In this document: in pieces, positions 12,583 to 23,515 of the stretch
Position numbering within the stretch: the stretch's first letter is position 1
Layout: each line of letters begins with the position of its first letter
Assembly: GCA_959347315.1 (NCBI GenBank)
Contig: OY365810.1
Location: 20,560,081-20,624,080 of the forward strand
DNA from: Bimastos eiseni
Lineage: Eukaryota; Annelida; Clitellata; Crassiclitellata; Lumbricidae
Length of the DNA stretch: 64,000 nt
Direction: 5' to 3'
Made by a program: the position numbers and the translations under genes
Notes under the pieces: generated by a model
Told to the model about the DNA's origin: nothing
Databases searched by the model: none
The model's input: the letters and a program-made list of their open reading frames with translations, nothing else

Positions 12583-15500
12583 AGACTAAATTTATAACTA
12601 GCGTGACTGTGCCAGAATGTACACCACAATCACCAAATCATTGATCTCACTATAACCACTGCAATCACCATTGTGATTCATTTGATTGTGTTATGAGTTA
12701 CAATTTTCAGTATGACTAGTCCTTTTAGATACGATAAACCTTCCTAGAATATGTTGGTCACAATTTTAGAAACTTTTTCTTTTAATTTTGCAAATCTTGA
12801 TGACATCCCGATAAACTGTTGAAGAGTTCTTTTTTGTAAAAGTCATGTGGCTGGGTAGGTATCACCACTCTATGTTGAGCACAGTCATATTGGCCATATT
12901 GTTCAATATAGGGAATGTATATTTTGCGATTACTAACATAATTTCATCAATCCCACTTCTACTTGCACTATAACCTTATTTCCTTGTTCCAATTTCCACA
13001 TCAGCAGGGATTATTATTGTCACAGACACCCTTAGCCAGCAACCTGTACATTAGACTGGTGGAAATTATTACAACTAAGTTACAACTAAGAGCCGGCAGG
13101 AGGAAAAGTCAATGGGGTTAAGGAGTTGATATAATAATCTTATAATAAAGCCACACCGGGTAAAATCATCAGCCTGGGGGACAGACTTTTTGTGAGAACG
13201 CGGTCGCAACTGGAGCTCCACACTCCTTTTGATTTCAGTACATTTTCAAATATAAACAGATTTAAAAAGATAGCAACTTGTATAGAGGTACACCTAACAG
13301 TTACAAATTATTAATCACTATTAACGGCTAAGAATAGCTATGCATTCTGGCTTATCACGAAATAGATAATAATATAGCTAATATTCAACATAGCGATGTT
13401 CCTGGTTGCGTCTGAGCACCATATAATTTTTATATCATTAGCAAGCTAATGACATATATGTTTCTGAAATATGAAGTTCAGATTAATTGCAGAAGTCATT
13501 ATTCCCATCATCAGCTGGTGAAGTTAAATCCTGTTCATCAACATGACAATGATTAGTATGTCAGTATCAATTAATTTGCAATTACACACCACAGTAAAGA
13601 CATCCAGTAGGAGGCCATTCTAACTAATCAGAATATTAACAGATTACATATATTTACAGGTGTTTTTCGTCATTTGGGTCATGCAAATTCTTGAAAATTA
13701 GGTTTGTGATTTCTGAGATTGCATATTGGCAGCAATCCTGTAAAGTTCTATTCATGACGCAGTCATTATAATGGGCTCATTATGTCACCAATGACTTTCT
13801 AAATACAGTAGTGAAAACCTCATGCCTCTATCTGCTCTACTTCTTGAGTTATTTCATGTTGAATATGGGCTAAAGAGCACATTTTGAAAAATGGGATAAA
13901 AAAATGCTAACCTCAATTAGCTTTGCGATGAAATTTCATTGTCAAAGTTTGAAATATCTTATTAATTTTGTATTTATGTCTCAAAATGGTGGACAAATAG
14001 GCAGACTAATTTTCAGCAAAATGTAAAGTTGAAGGTGTAAAAAATTGCTTGATTTTCACAGGGAATGACGTGAAGGCATTGCTGCTTTTGGATCTTTGGA
14101 AAGAAGCTTTCACAGGATGGCATTTCACTGTGCACTAATAATTTGCAGCTGTGACAGGTTCTTGTTCCAGTGCCAGCAGATTGACACATTGCCTGTTCTG
14201 TATATCACTGAAATTTGTTCCTGCAATTATTTATCATCCGCTTATTATGTTTTGTGATTTATTTCCAGTATGAAAGTAGTGGTGATCCAGACGAACATGA
14301 CGAAGATTATGAAGATGAGTTTGATGAAAATTCAGGAGGTAAGACTGTAAGAGCAAAGAAATTTAAAATAAATATGCAAATCAAATTTTCGTTACTACTG
14401 CTTGAATATGCAACATTTTAGAAGTTTTTGTTGGGCACTATTTCATGACACAGTTTGCTGCCTAATCACATCACAGTCTGAAACGCTTGTTGCCATTACT
14501 AGAAAGACCAAAATGGAGGATAGTTGGTTTTGCAGGCATCCCAGATAGAACTGAGTCTTCAGGAGTAAAAATGAGTTGTAATCATCATTCAGCTATTATT
14601 AAATGGACAATTTCTAGAGCGTCGTAACGCAGCCATGCCACTACAAGGGTGCCTGCATTTCATTTCTCTGTCTTTACCACCATAGTTCATGCATTTGTTT
14701 TTTGTCCATGATCAGCTGATCAATGGACACACACACTGTTTTCACTGCAAAAACCATAAACAAAAATTGCATCCCACTTTATCATTATTCAGCAATGCTT
14801 AATTAAACAAACAAAGCTCAACATTCAAATTTTGTTCACACCACAAGCCATTGACTTTGTCTTTTGCATCATTTTTGCTCAAATGAAAAAAATTGCAAGT
14901 CCACAGACTGTGTGTTGGACAGCACTGGGTTAAAGGAAGAGAAAATTTGTACTTCGGACAAATATGAGTCAGAGAGAGTATTTGAGAGTCGGTTCCAATC
15001 CTTAGGGGCAGTAAAATGGAATGCATGATAGCCCATTTGGGTGCAACATCAAGACTCGACCAAAGTATGTTCATTTTTCTGTAATCTTTCTTTATCTTTT
15101 CATGGTTTGCTATATCTGGAGTTAGATTCCTGGGACCACTGTTGAAGTTTGACTATAAAGGTCATGTCTTTACATCAAACACTAGGTCTAAAATGACAGG
15201 AGTCATGAGTTGACAAGAAATGATAAGAGACAAGAGTTCAATTGCATCAACATAAAGAGTCGTTGATGCTAGAACCTCCTATTGCCATTTATTACGTAGC
15301 AGGACTTGTGAAATCAGACTGGAATGTCTGTCTGTAGCAACTGACTATGTGGCAGCTATGTTCCTTCTTGAAGAGCAATTTGTATTATATTTAAAGTGCT
15401 GTGCTATGACGGGCATTTTATCGTGTATCGCTATATATGCTTTGGCATATCTGTGCACAGACTTTTTTAAACATGGTGAATCATGTAAAATTGGCCATTT

Positions 15501-18500
15501 ATTATCCAGCCATGTAGTGTACTTATGGTCAAAAGTACTTAAATGCCATGTATTTAAAATTAAGAAAGGGGTGAAGCAAGAGTGCATCCTGTCCCCATTT
15601 CTATTCAACCTGTATGCAGAAAGGATAATGAGGAGGGCGGAAATGGAAGAGGCGACTGAAGGAGTAAAGATAGCAGGAAGGACACTGAATAATCTAAGAT
15701 ATGCAGATGATACAACACTACTGGTAGGGAAGAAAGCAGATCTGGCAAACCTGATAAGAAGACTGAAGAGAGAAAGTGAGAAGGCAGGCCTATACTTCAA
15801 CATAAAGAAGAAAAAGATAACGACAACAGCTGATTGGGACAGTTTTGAGATAGATGGAGAGGAAATAGAGGTGGTAAGAAGCTTCACATTCCTGGGATTA
15901 TTAATTGAAAAAGAGGGAAAGGATTCGGAAATAAAGAGAAGGGTGGTGATAGGGAAAGCTGCAATGAACGGACTGGAAAAGATATGGAAAGACAAACATG
16001 TGAGCATAGACACGAAAAAAACGCTAGTGAGAGCAATGATCTTGCTATATGGCTGCGAGATGTGGACAATGACAAAGAATATGGAGAAAAAGATCGATGC
16101 ATGAGGAATGTGGATATGGAGGAAGATGCAGAGAATATCATGGATGGAGAAAAAGACAAACGAAGGAGTGCGCAAGGAGGTTGGAGTTAAGAATGATGAG
16201 ACATTACAAGAAACAGCGTTGAGAAGGAAGCTGGGGTTCTTTGGACATGTTATGCTATCAGATGGACTAAGGAAGGAAATGATGCAGGAGTGTGGAGAAG
16301 AAAGAAAGAAAAGAGGGTGCCCAAGGAAAAAATGGATGGACGAGATACACGAAAAAACTGGAATGAACCCGAAGGAACCGAGGGATACGACTTCGGAAAG
16401 AAAGACTTGGAGAAGGTTGATAATGATGGTCGCTAGAGTTCGAAGAAATGACAGCACAAGGTGATGTAGTGTACTATAGATTTAAGATAATTGTTTAGCC
16501 ATGTTTTCTCTGATGCCTGAGATCCTTTGGTTCAAAGATTGTGCCTGTGAAAGGCACTTTTGCATGTAATACATTAAGTGACCATAATCTGTACTGTATA
16601 CTTGGTCGTCTTGGCTGTTTAAGATTTGATATAACATTCTCATGTTGTATTCGGTATGTAGAAGAGCAATGGTTTTCGTAGATATGCCAAACGGAAACAC
16701 AGCTAAGATGGGCTGCCACAAAGTTTGTCATGAACTGACTCGGTAGTTGCTGTTGGTTGAAGAGGTAGTGTCTGCAGATACTGTATCTTAGTATTGGTAG
16801 TTGTATACTGGTGAGCTATGTATATATTTGTAGCATATAATACATAGTGTAATAGTGCTCAGTGAACAGAGAGACTACAAAAGAAATGTGGGTTGAAAAC
16901 AGTGAACTCAAGAAGAGCCAAATATGGTGAAGGAGGGTGATCAATGACCATGTCTTTGAATATTAGTCCTTGGAGTTTTGGCTTCAATTGTATTTCATCT
17001 GGAGTGCTGACATGACACCTGCGTGCACTCTGCTATGGCCCAGTTGAAGAGCTGTGCCTATGTTGGTCCTTCAGCTTGGAACTATCTTCCACAGTCCCTG
17101 CTCCTGGAATTACTGTCCCTCTCACCTTTCCAGTTTCGGAGACGCCTTAAGACTTTCCTGTTTCTTTGCCAAAGTACAGACACCACTTGAGAGCACTGTT
17201 GATTCAAGTAGCGCTATATAAATGCTTGATTACATTACATTGTATTCCAATTTTTGGTCAGCCTTTGTTCAAATGCAGAGTTGAAAGGCCAATGCATTCA
17301 CATTTTTTGATCTGCAGATAGCTAAAGTTTGCAAAGGTACCAATTGCATGACCTAAGAAACTGGCCACATTGTTTTGAATTGATTATCATTTTTGTTTAT
17401 TCAGTACAAATATGAAATATTCAGTGGAGGTTATTACATTCAATATTATTACTTACACTATGTAACCTTTCTCGTTTAGCAAATTTCTGAATTCTATCTA
17501 TTGTGCCATTTCATTGCATCAAGATTGAAAGAGTAGGGTCATTTGTAAGCATTAAGTTTATTTTTAGACTATCCACAGCAGCCTACAGATTGTCAGAAAA
17601 AAAGGACAGCATACAAAGAGAAGAAGTTGAAGTATGATCTGCGTTGTTTGTCTGATGGACAGTTTGCCCCTCGGCAGTGCACCCGTGACGTATGTTGGTG
17701 CGTTGATCGACAGGGAGAGGAAATACCAGACACTAGAGGAAGTCGAGACTGCGATGGTCAGTCTCTGTGTTCTAATGTACTATTTAGAACTTATTGAGCA
17801 ATTAGTTTTGTTAACTGGAACTGATGTTCAGCACTCCATACATCATTGAATTTAAATTTCCTACTGATTAGTAACCAATTATAAAGAGATTTATCATACA
17901 CGTCTTTGTCTTCCTTAGAGGAAGGTGTGGTAGAGGAGATATGATTAGCTCTTTATCGATGCATTGGTTTGCCAGTCACTTCTAGTACACTCTTGTTGTT
18001 AATTATAATAGTGTTTCTGATGACTAGTAACAATCTGGAAAAACGGTTTTAAACCATGGCTATTATGTGTTTATCGGCAACATAAACTATTATTATTTAT
18101 AAGTGTAATGGGTAAATAGTTTCTTGCATTGTGTAAAGTTTTTATGTACTATTTTTTCTAGTTTAAAAATAATTTTCCTGCTTTACTAATGTTTTTTTGC
18201 ATTGCCAAACCTGGAGAAAGGTTTAAGATTAGATTTGGAAGAGGATGATTAGGACACATCATGTGATTAAATTGGGAAGAATTTGTGATGATATATTGAC
18301 AGAGTGTTGCAGAGTTATTGGTTAGAGAAAGATCATTAAGATTACTGTCTTAGGTGATTTTTAGCCAATGGAATATTTTAAGATTGGTTGCAGTCATGAT
18401 TTTTTGGTGTCCTGATGAGAGTTTGGGGAAGTGAAGTTTGAATAACTTGAAAATGCTTAATTTGAGCTATTAACTAATTCAAGTTATTAAATATCAACAC

Positions 18501-21500
18501 AAAAGTAGTAGGTAATAATTAGATTATGGTGAAAGATTTTGTGTAATTTTCTAATTATTCTGTCCGTAATTCAAAAGAAGATGTTTTATTATGGCGTGAC
18601 TAGCCAGTCTTGAGCTATCTTTGCTCAACAAGGCTTTGCTGGCTTAAAGACCTCATTTCTCACTTTATCATATGTTATGTGGTAAACTGGAGACTTTGTA
18701 GAAGAATAACAAATCTGAAGGCCATTGTCTGTTACTGGAAATGATGACTAATTGTTGATAAAGAAGCATTGTCAATGGTCTATGTATTGTTCTGAAGTTG
18801 AAAAACTGATTAGAATTCGTTAAACACTGTGTTTGTACCAATTAGCTTTAACCAGGTTAACTTACCAAACAAGTCACAAAGGTGTTAGTCCCTCACTTTC
18901 CCAGGTGCTTAGGTTGCCTTTAGTAGTGCAGTGTCACTAACGGACAAATGCTTTTTGTATTTTATTATTTGTACTATATATAAATATTAAATCTTGTTGT
19001 TCTGTCCTCTGGATTAATTTTAGTATTTATTTTTTAACATACAGCAGATGAAGATATTACATTTGATGATCCTCAAGAAGTTAAGCCAATGGAAAACGAA
19101 AATATCATTTTCCATCATCCAGGTGTTCTTGCTGGTAAGTTTCTAATTGTTAGCATTGTCTTCTTTAGCTTTTTACTTTCACTTCCTTTATGATATAATA
19201 TTTCATAGTTTATGAAATAGTATATCACAAAGGATTTAAAAAATATATGTCTACTTTAAAGCACCTCATTTTTGCTCTTGTGGTACTTCGTATGAATGAA
19301 TGAATACGAGTAAATAACATGAGCATTCATACCAGCCATCTGTATTTCAATCAGAGACCCAAATGTGATTCTAGGTAAAATAATAAATCTGTGGTTTGTG
19401 CATGTGTGGGTACAGAAAGGCTTCTTTATATTGAAGTTCCAAAGCAACTCACTGCCAGTAGTTTCAGATTTGGATTAAGTGCGATATTCATGTAAAGCAC
19501 TGTTGAACTCCTCTTGAACTGAAGTCATCATAAACTTTTAATATAACTGTGCTAAAAATAAAGGATAATAGCTGAAAATATAAAAGATAATATAGTTAAA
19601 GACATGCATAGTAAGGCATGTTTTTATTGCATTACTGAATAATAATTCTCTACTTATTGAAGTCATAAGTATAGAATTATTATTATAACTTCTGGCTCTG
19701 ATTTGAAGATTCAGAGCCAGAAGTTATTAGAAAAGTTGCTGAACATGGCAAAATGCAGCACAGAATTCACATTTGGTTAGCAATAAGCTCTTATTTTCAG
19801 TCAGTTATAGAGCCATAATTATATAGAATGTTGAATGTACTCATAATTGCTTTGCAAGGATACACTGTAATTCTAATCTCAAGATTTCAATAATACTCAA
19901 AATACTTAAGTAATGGAAACGAGCTTAGTCACAGATGCTCATCCTGTGCTCAACCCAAACATCAAGTCTTGCATTCACAGTCATTGGCGTTTCAATGACT
20001 TTGGCTGACTCCAATTTCTTGATGCCTGACGTGAGACACCTAGTACGCCAAAATAACCGACTGATGTGCTCAGGAAGAGTCAAGGAGGCCTCTGTTATAT
20101 AGAGCTAGGAGAGTCGGATTGTTTATTGAGAGAGTTAATAGCCGACACCTCTCGAAACATTACCATTGATGTGGTCTCTTGGGCTATGGAAAAGCATTTT
20201 GGCAGACGACCAAACTGGGATCTAGACCCTGTCACCACCCATTATAAAACACCACTATTACTTGCACCCTCAAACTCACAACTTTGCACCTCTCATTAAC
20301 GATGACAAGAATTTTATCCCTGGAGTCTTGTACAGTAGTCTAAGTCAGTGTTGTATGCAAGACTTGAAACTTCAAGACCAAGATGAGACCGAGACAGTGA
20401 GGTGCCGAGATCAAGACTGAGACCGAGACAATGACGTACCGAGACCGAGACACTAGGTTCGAGACAGTACGAGACGGTAAAAGACAAGTGATCCTATATA
20501 AAATGCTGTAAAATGCTAATGTATCAGTTTTCAGGAATTTTACTTATTTGTAATTTCAATTTGAAAGTTATAAAGTATATAGTACAAATTCCTGAGAACA
20601 GTTTTTATTTTGCCGCGCAAGATTTTAAGAAAGTTCACATGAAACTTATCGAGACCGCTTGTTCGAGACAGAACCAGACATTCACTTCTAGACAGTTACT
20701 AAAAATTCGAGGCACTACCTCGAGACCGAGACAGCAGGCTTTCGACACACTAAAAAACTGTCTCGAGACCATACAACTCTGGTCTAAGTTAGTAATCTCT
20801 AACCATTTCCTCTACAAAAAGCAGAACAATGCATTTATTTTGTCATACTGTAATTTTTTTCTTTTATGCCTACATTATTTTTGTAATCACTTACTCTTGT
20901 TTCAGCAATAAATATAAATGACTGGAGGCATGTGCAAGCTTATCTGTAAAGTAGGGTTGACTTCCATGGTGAGGCTAATATTAAATTGGGGTACATGTGA
21001 CCTTAATTGATATGTGTCCCAGGCATAGATGTGCATCATTCTTTGTTTAATTCCTTCAGCCTGTGAGGAAACTATGTATAAATCAGTCAGCTAGAGTATG
21101 AAGTCACTGTGTGGCGCTGTAATTTTGATATATCTGTTAGCCAGTGCTTTGATAGAGCCTGAAAAGTGCCTTAACAAGAGGCAAAATTTGTACTTATAAA
21201 GCAAGTTTGATGAGCAGAGTTGAATTGCTCTGCACTGGATGTGGCCAGGCGAGCAACTGTTATTTGATTGTAATTGGACATTTAATATGGGACCACTTAA
21301 AGAGCCGACCAATCAGGGCACACTGCGCTATGCTTTATACGATGTTAAATGTCATTATTCATCAACGAGCAAACCAATGCACATAGAAACATAGATGGTG
21401 AGTCCACATGCATAAGTAGAGACCAACCAATAAATTCCTGTCCTCAGATGGCACCATGTTCATCGTTTCTGGACAAAATTGTGACAATGTTTGATAGTAC

Positions 21501-22276
21501 TGACAGCACATGATGCTGCCAGTGAATAGTCAATTGATCATTGGTAGAGTTGACTCTCCATTGAGCCACTGGGTATGCGTGGGGCATTCATCTCATTCTG
21601 ATTTGTAGTTTGAAGTCCATTCAGTAACTAAGACAACGACCAATGTTGTGTCCAATCCAAAATATGATGCTGTAGATGGCATCTACAGTCCTTAGATTCC
21701 AGACTCAACCGTGTATATAGAGAGGGGTCTTCTGGATGCAGCCATTTAGGCCAAGGTGATAAGTGAACAAAATACCTTGTAAACATATCAAATCAGCTGC
21801 ATAAATTAATACTAAGACTGATTTGCAATCTAAGAACCAATAAATTCCAAAGTCTGTAGAAATTGGTGATTATATTCTGCACTTAGACAAAGTAATCAAA
21901 TGACTCAGATTGAACAATGACTTATGTGCAGACTGTCAACTATAACTTCTGATAGTGAATCGTATCCCCGAATTCTGGCCAAAGAAACACTGTAATTACT
22001 TTAACCCCTTTAGCGGCAAACCCGATTAAATTTGTCCTTAATAACCAACCATTAGACGTCAAACCCGAATATAATCGTCCAATTGATTATACATACATAC
22101 AGACATAAATACATACTTACGTACATGCATACATACATATATACATGCAACATGCATACATACATGCGTATACATAAGTATACATACATATATATACATA
22201 CATACATACATATATTCAGGCACATATACATATATATAAATATATACAAATACATACATATATATATACATACATG

Positions 22277-22357
<81 letters not shown>

Positions 22358-23387
22358 GTCTAGATAAATTATATATTTATATATATATACATAAACTGCA
22401 TATATATATATGCACATTTATACATATCTACATACATATATATATATATACATATACATACGTATACATACATATACATAAATGTATATACATGAAATGT
22501 ATATATATACATATATATATATACATATATGCATATATATATACATAAATTGCATGTGTATGCATATATATAGCTATACACATATACATATATATAGATA
22601 TATATACACATGGATTTATATATTTATACATACATATATACACACATAAATACATACGTATACAGATATATACCTATATCCATATATACACATATACCTA
22701 CATATATATGTATATACATATAAACATACATATATACATACATAGATATGCAGATATAAAATTTGCTTGCCGTATAAGGGTAGGTTTTAAAAATTTTGCT
22801 GGATGCTAAAGGGGTTAAGCAGATTGCTGTAGGAGTCACAGGCTCACCGCTCAATTATGTGCAGTTAGCCATGAGTTGAGATGAGTTGGGAGGCAGTTGA
22901 CGGTTAAGAAACAGTGAAGCACAAAGCAACAAAACTAGAAATAGTGCACTGTCCTACTGGTGGACTTAAAGATATTGTGATTTAATAATTATTCTACTGC
23001 AGCCTAGGAGACGATCGCTTTATTATCCAGTGATGAAGTGACTGGTATTTGCTTAGAATGGACTTGGCTATATGGGTGGAATCTGACCAAACTTGACGAT
23101 TTGATGGTTGACAGGTACTGACTTATATAGTGTTTGTGATTGTTATTGTGTTTTGATAAAGAGATGTGAAGTGCCAGTGAATGATAAAAATGCACATTTC
23201 CATTGTAGGTGTGATTGGTGGCATTGTGGTTTGCCTTCTATGTGCTGTTCTTATTGTGATGTTCATTGTCTACCGGATGAAGAAGAAAGACGAAGGATCC
23301 TACATTCTCGGTCGTGCAGAAAGAAAAAACTCACGATCTGTCATCTACACAAAAGCCGTGCCACGTGATCAAGAATTCTATGCTTAG
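10921..23387 (+). CDS. SDC: Syndecan with a thyroglobulin type-1 ectodomain
   Basis: Five exons join in frame: 10921-10995, 14269-14338, 17568-17756, 19045-19134 and 23209-23387 (TAG). Intron phases are 0,1,1,1. The product has about 196 residues from the ATG at 10933 (better Kozak context) or 200 from the in-frame ATG at 10921; a stop lies upstream at 10906. Syndecans are single-pass heparan sulfate proteoglycans acting as matrix receptors. Seen, numbering from 10933: signal peptide (1-21); acidic stretch with two Ser-Gly sites; thyroglobulin-1 domain with Cys53, 71, 82, 87, 89 and 106 and a CWCV core; acidic stalk; membrane segment (about 134-158) with GVIGG; C1 motif [10 protein letters not shown]; variable region; terminal EFYA PDZ ligand. 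The thyroglobulin domain is not part of vertebrate syndecans. EpCAM also pairs this domain with a membrane segment but lacks this tail. Family call is firm; an unseen extra ectodomain exon is possible. Confidence 0.93.
11340..12390. repeat. Palindromic array of a roughly 34-bp motif in syndecan intron 1
   Basis: From about 11420 to 11740 the motif TTAAATGGAAGCTGGATTGA, followed by TGAAAAGAAATAT, recurs several times. From about 11815 to 12330 the same motif recurs inverted (TCATCAATCCAGCTTC ...). Flanking the centre, CTAGTGTATTTTAACGTATT (about 11355) matches the complement of AAATACGCTAAAATACACCG (about 11905). It looks like a non-autonomous DNA element with multiple subterminal repeats. Related single motifs occur at 8711-8757, 11222 and 12945-12980. 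Confidence 0.6.
12546..12580. repeat. (TA)n microsatellite
   Basis: Uninterrupted TA run in syndecan intron 1. Confidence 0.9.
12600..14268 (+). other. Remainder of syndecan intron 1
   Basis: AT-rich, no coding exon recognised. An additional small ectodomain exon cannot be excluded, but the flanking exons already join in frame without one. Confidence 0.4.
14269..14338 (+). other. SDC: Syndecan exon 2: acidic Ser-Gly region
   Basis: Acceptor TTTCCAG, donor GAG|GTAAGA, phase 1. It reads [20 protein letters not shown] then NSGG. Ser-Gly next to acidic residues is the usual glycosaminoglycan attachment context. The Tyr within DEDYEDE is a candidate sulfation site; that is an inference. Confidence 0.85.
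15540..16465 (+). mobile_element. RTE/BovB-like LINE fragment (reverse transcriptase to C-terminus)
   Basis: In syndecan intron 2. Reads [30 protein letters not shown] (catalytic YADD intact), [13 protein letters not shown], then after frameshifts [22 protein letters not shown] and [12 protein letters not shown]. This order (palm, thumb, WxxRxxxxxW, GH and RKxW motifs) matches the 3' half of RTE/BovB-type polymerases. Truncated at the 5' end and frameshifted near 16100, so dead. A close relative lies at 56895-58150 on the minus strand. Clade name is from memory. Confidence 0.8.
17040..17245 (+). mobile_element. CR1/L2-like LINE 3' end
   Basis: Encodes a decayed [15 protein letters not shown] ... 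[10 protein letters not shown], the typical C-terminus of such elements, then the tail AGCGCTATATAAATGCTTGA and a short ATTACATT repeat. Lies 320 bp before the thyroglobulin exon. Confidence 0.65.
17568..17756 (+). other. SDC: Syndecan exon 3: complete thyroglobulin type-1 domain
   Basis: A single phase 1-1 exon of 189 bp encodes 63 residues. Key elements are [32 protein letters not shown] and RDCDG. All six domain cysteines and the QC...CWCV core are present. The acceptor is TTTTTAG and the donor GATG|GTCAGT. The symmetric phase fits gain by exon shuffling. Confidence 0.9.
17757..19044 (+). other. Syndecan intron 3
   Basis: No element or exon recognised. Confidence 0.5.
19045..19134 (+). 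other. SDC: Syndecan exon 4: acidic stalk, tandem acceptor
   Basis: Reads [20 protein letters not shown] then [10 protein letters not shown], ending at GCTG|GTAAGT in phase 1. The acceptor is ACAGCAG, so exon starts at 19045 or 19048 both keep the frame and differ by one alanine. Confidence 0.85.
20346..20781. mobile_element. Non-autonomous hAT-type element, GAGACC-rich
   Basis: In syndecan intron 4. Perfect 8-bp target duplication GTCTAAGT (20338-20345 and 20782-20789). Terminal inverted repeats are CAGTGTTGTATG and its counterpart CATACAACTCTG. It is the same family as 7954-8618, in the opposite orientation. No transposase. Confidence 0.88.
22001..22818. mobile_element. piggyBac-like MITE containing an expanded microsatellite
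   Basis: In syndecan intron 4. TTAA duplications at both ends, with inverted repeats CCCCTTTAGC and GCTAAAGGGG just inside; TTAA plus CCC/CCT-starting ends is the piggyBac signature. Some 680 bp of the interior is CATA/TA microsatellite. No transposase. Confidence 0.75.
22083..22760. repeat. Compound (CATA)n/(TA)n microsatellite
   Basis: Long ACATACAT and TATATA runs inside the MITE at 22001-22818. All Tyr/Ile/His-rich open frames here are readings of the repeat. Confidence 0.95.
23209..23387 (+). other. SDC: Syndecan exon 5: membrane segment and cytoplasmic tail
   Basis: Reads [15 protein letters not shown] and IVMFIVY, then [20 protein letters not shown] and the terminal QEFYA. These are the C1, V and C2 regions of syndecans. 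The Tyr-x-Lys spacing before EFYA resembles vertebrate syndecan-2. An AATAAA polyadenylation hexamer follows at 23510-23515. Confidence 0.95.
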
Positions 23388-23509
23388 CTGTTTGTAGCTT
23401 AGCTCATCTCTGTATGATTGACTTCTTTCATATACCCATCTATGAATGTTGTTAAAAATCTTTCTGGTGAGTGACTGACAACAAAAGGGATGTGTGCTTG
23501 GTTTTGCTA

Positions 23510-23515
23510 AATAAA
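23510..23515 (+). terminator. SDC: Candidate syndecan polyadenylation signal
   Basis: AATAAA 123 bp after the syndecan stop codon. Further hexamers lie downstream (for example near 24440 and 26330), so a longer 3' UTR is also possible. Confidence 0.5.

Noticed and set aside
15345..16457. A 370-codon open frame on the minus strand
   Set aside because: It is the shadow of the plus-strand LINE polymerase. The Ser/Phe/Leu-rich product has no domain.
17634..17849. A 71-codon open frame starting [10 protein letters not shown]
   Set aside because: It is an alternate frame of the thyroglobulin exon of syndecan.
20066..20299. A 77-codon frame ([16 protein letters not shown]...) as a possible exon
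   Set aside because: No recognisable domain or splice sites, and it does not join the syndecan exons in phase. It could be a decayed mobile-element remnant.
22052..22655. Tyr/Ile/His-rich open frames on both strands
   Set aside because: These are readings of the CATA/TA microsatellite.
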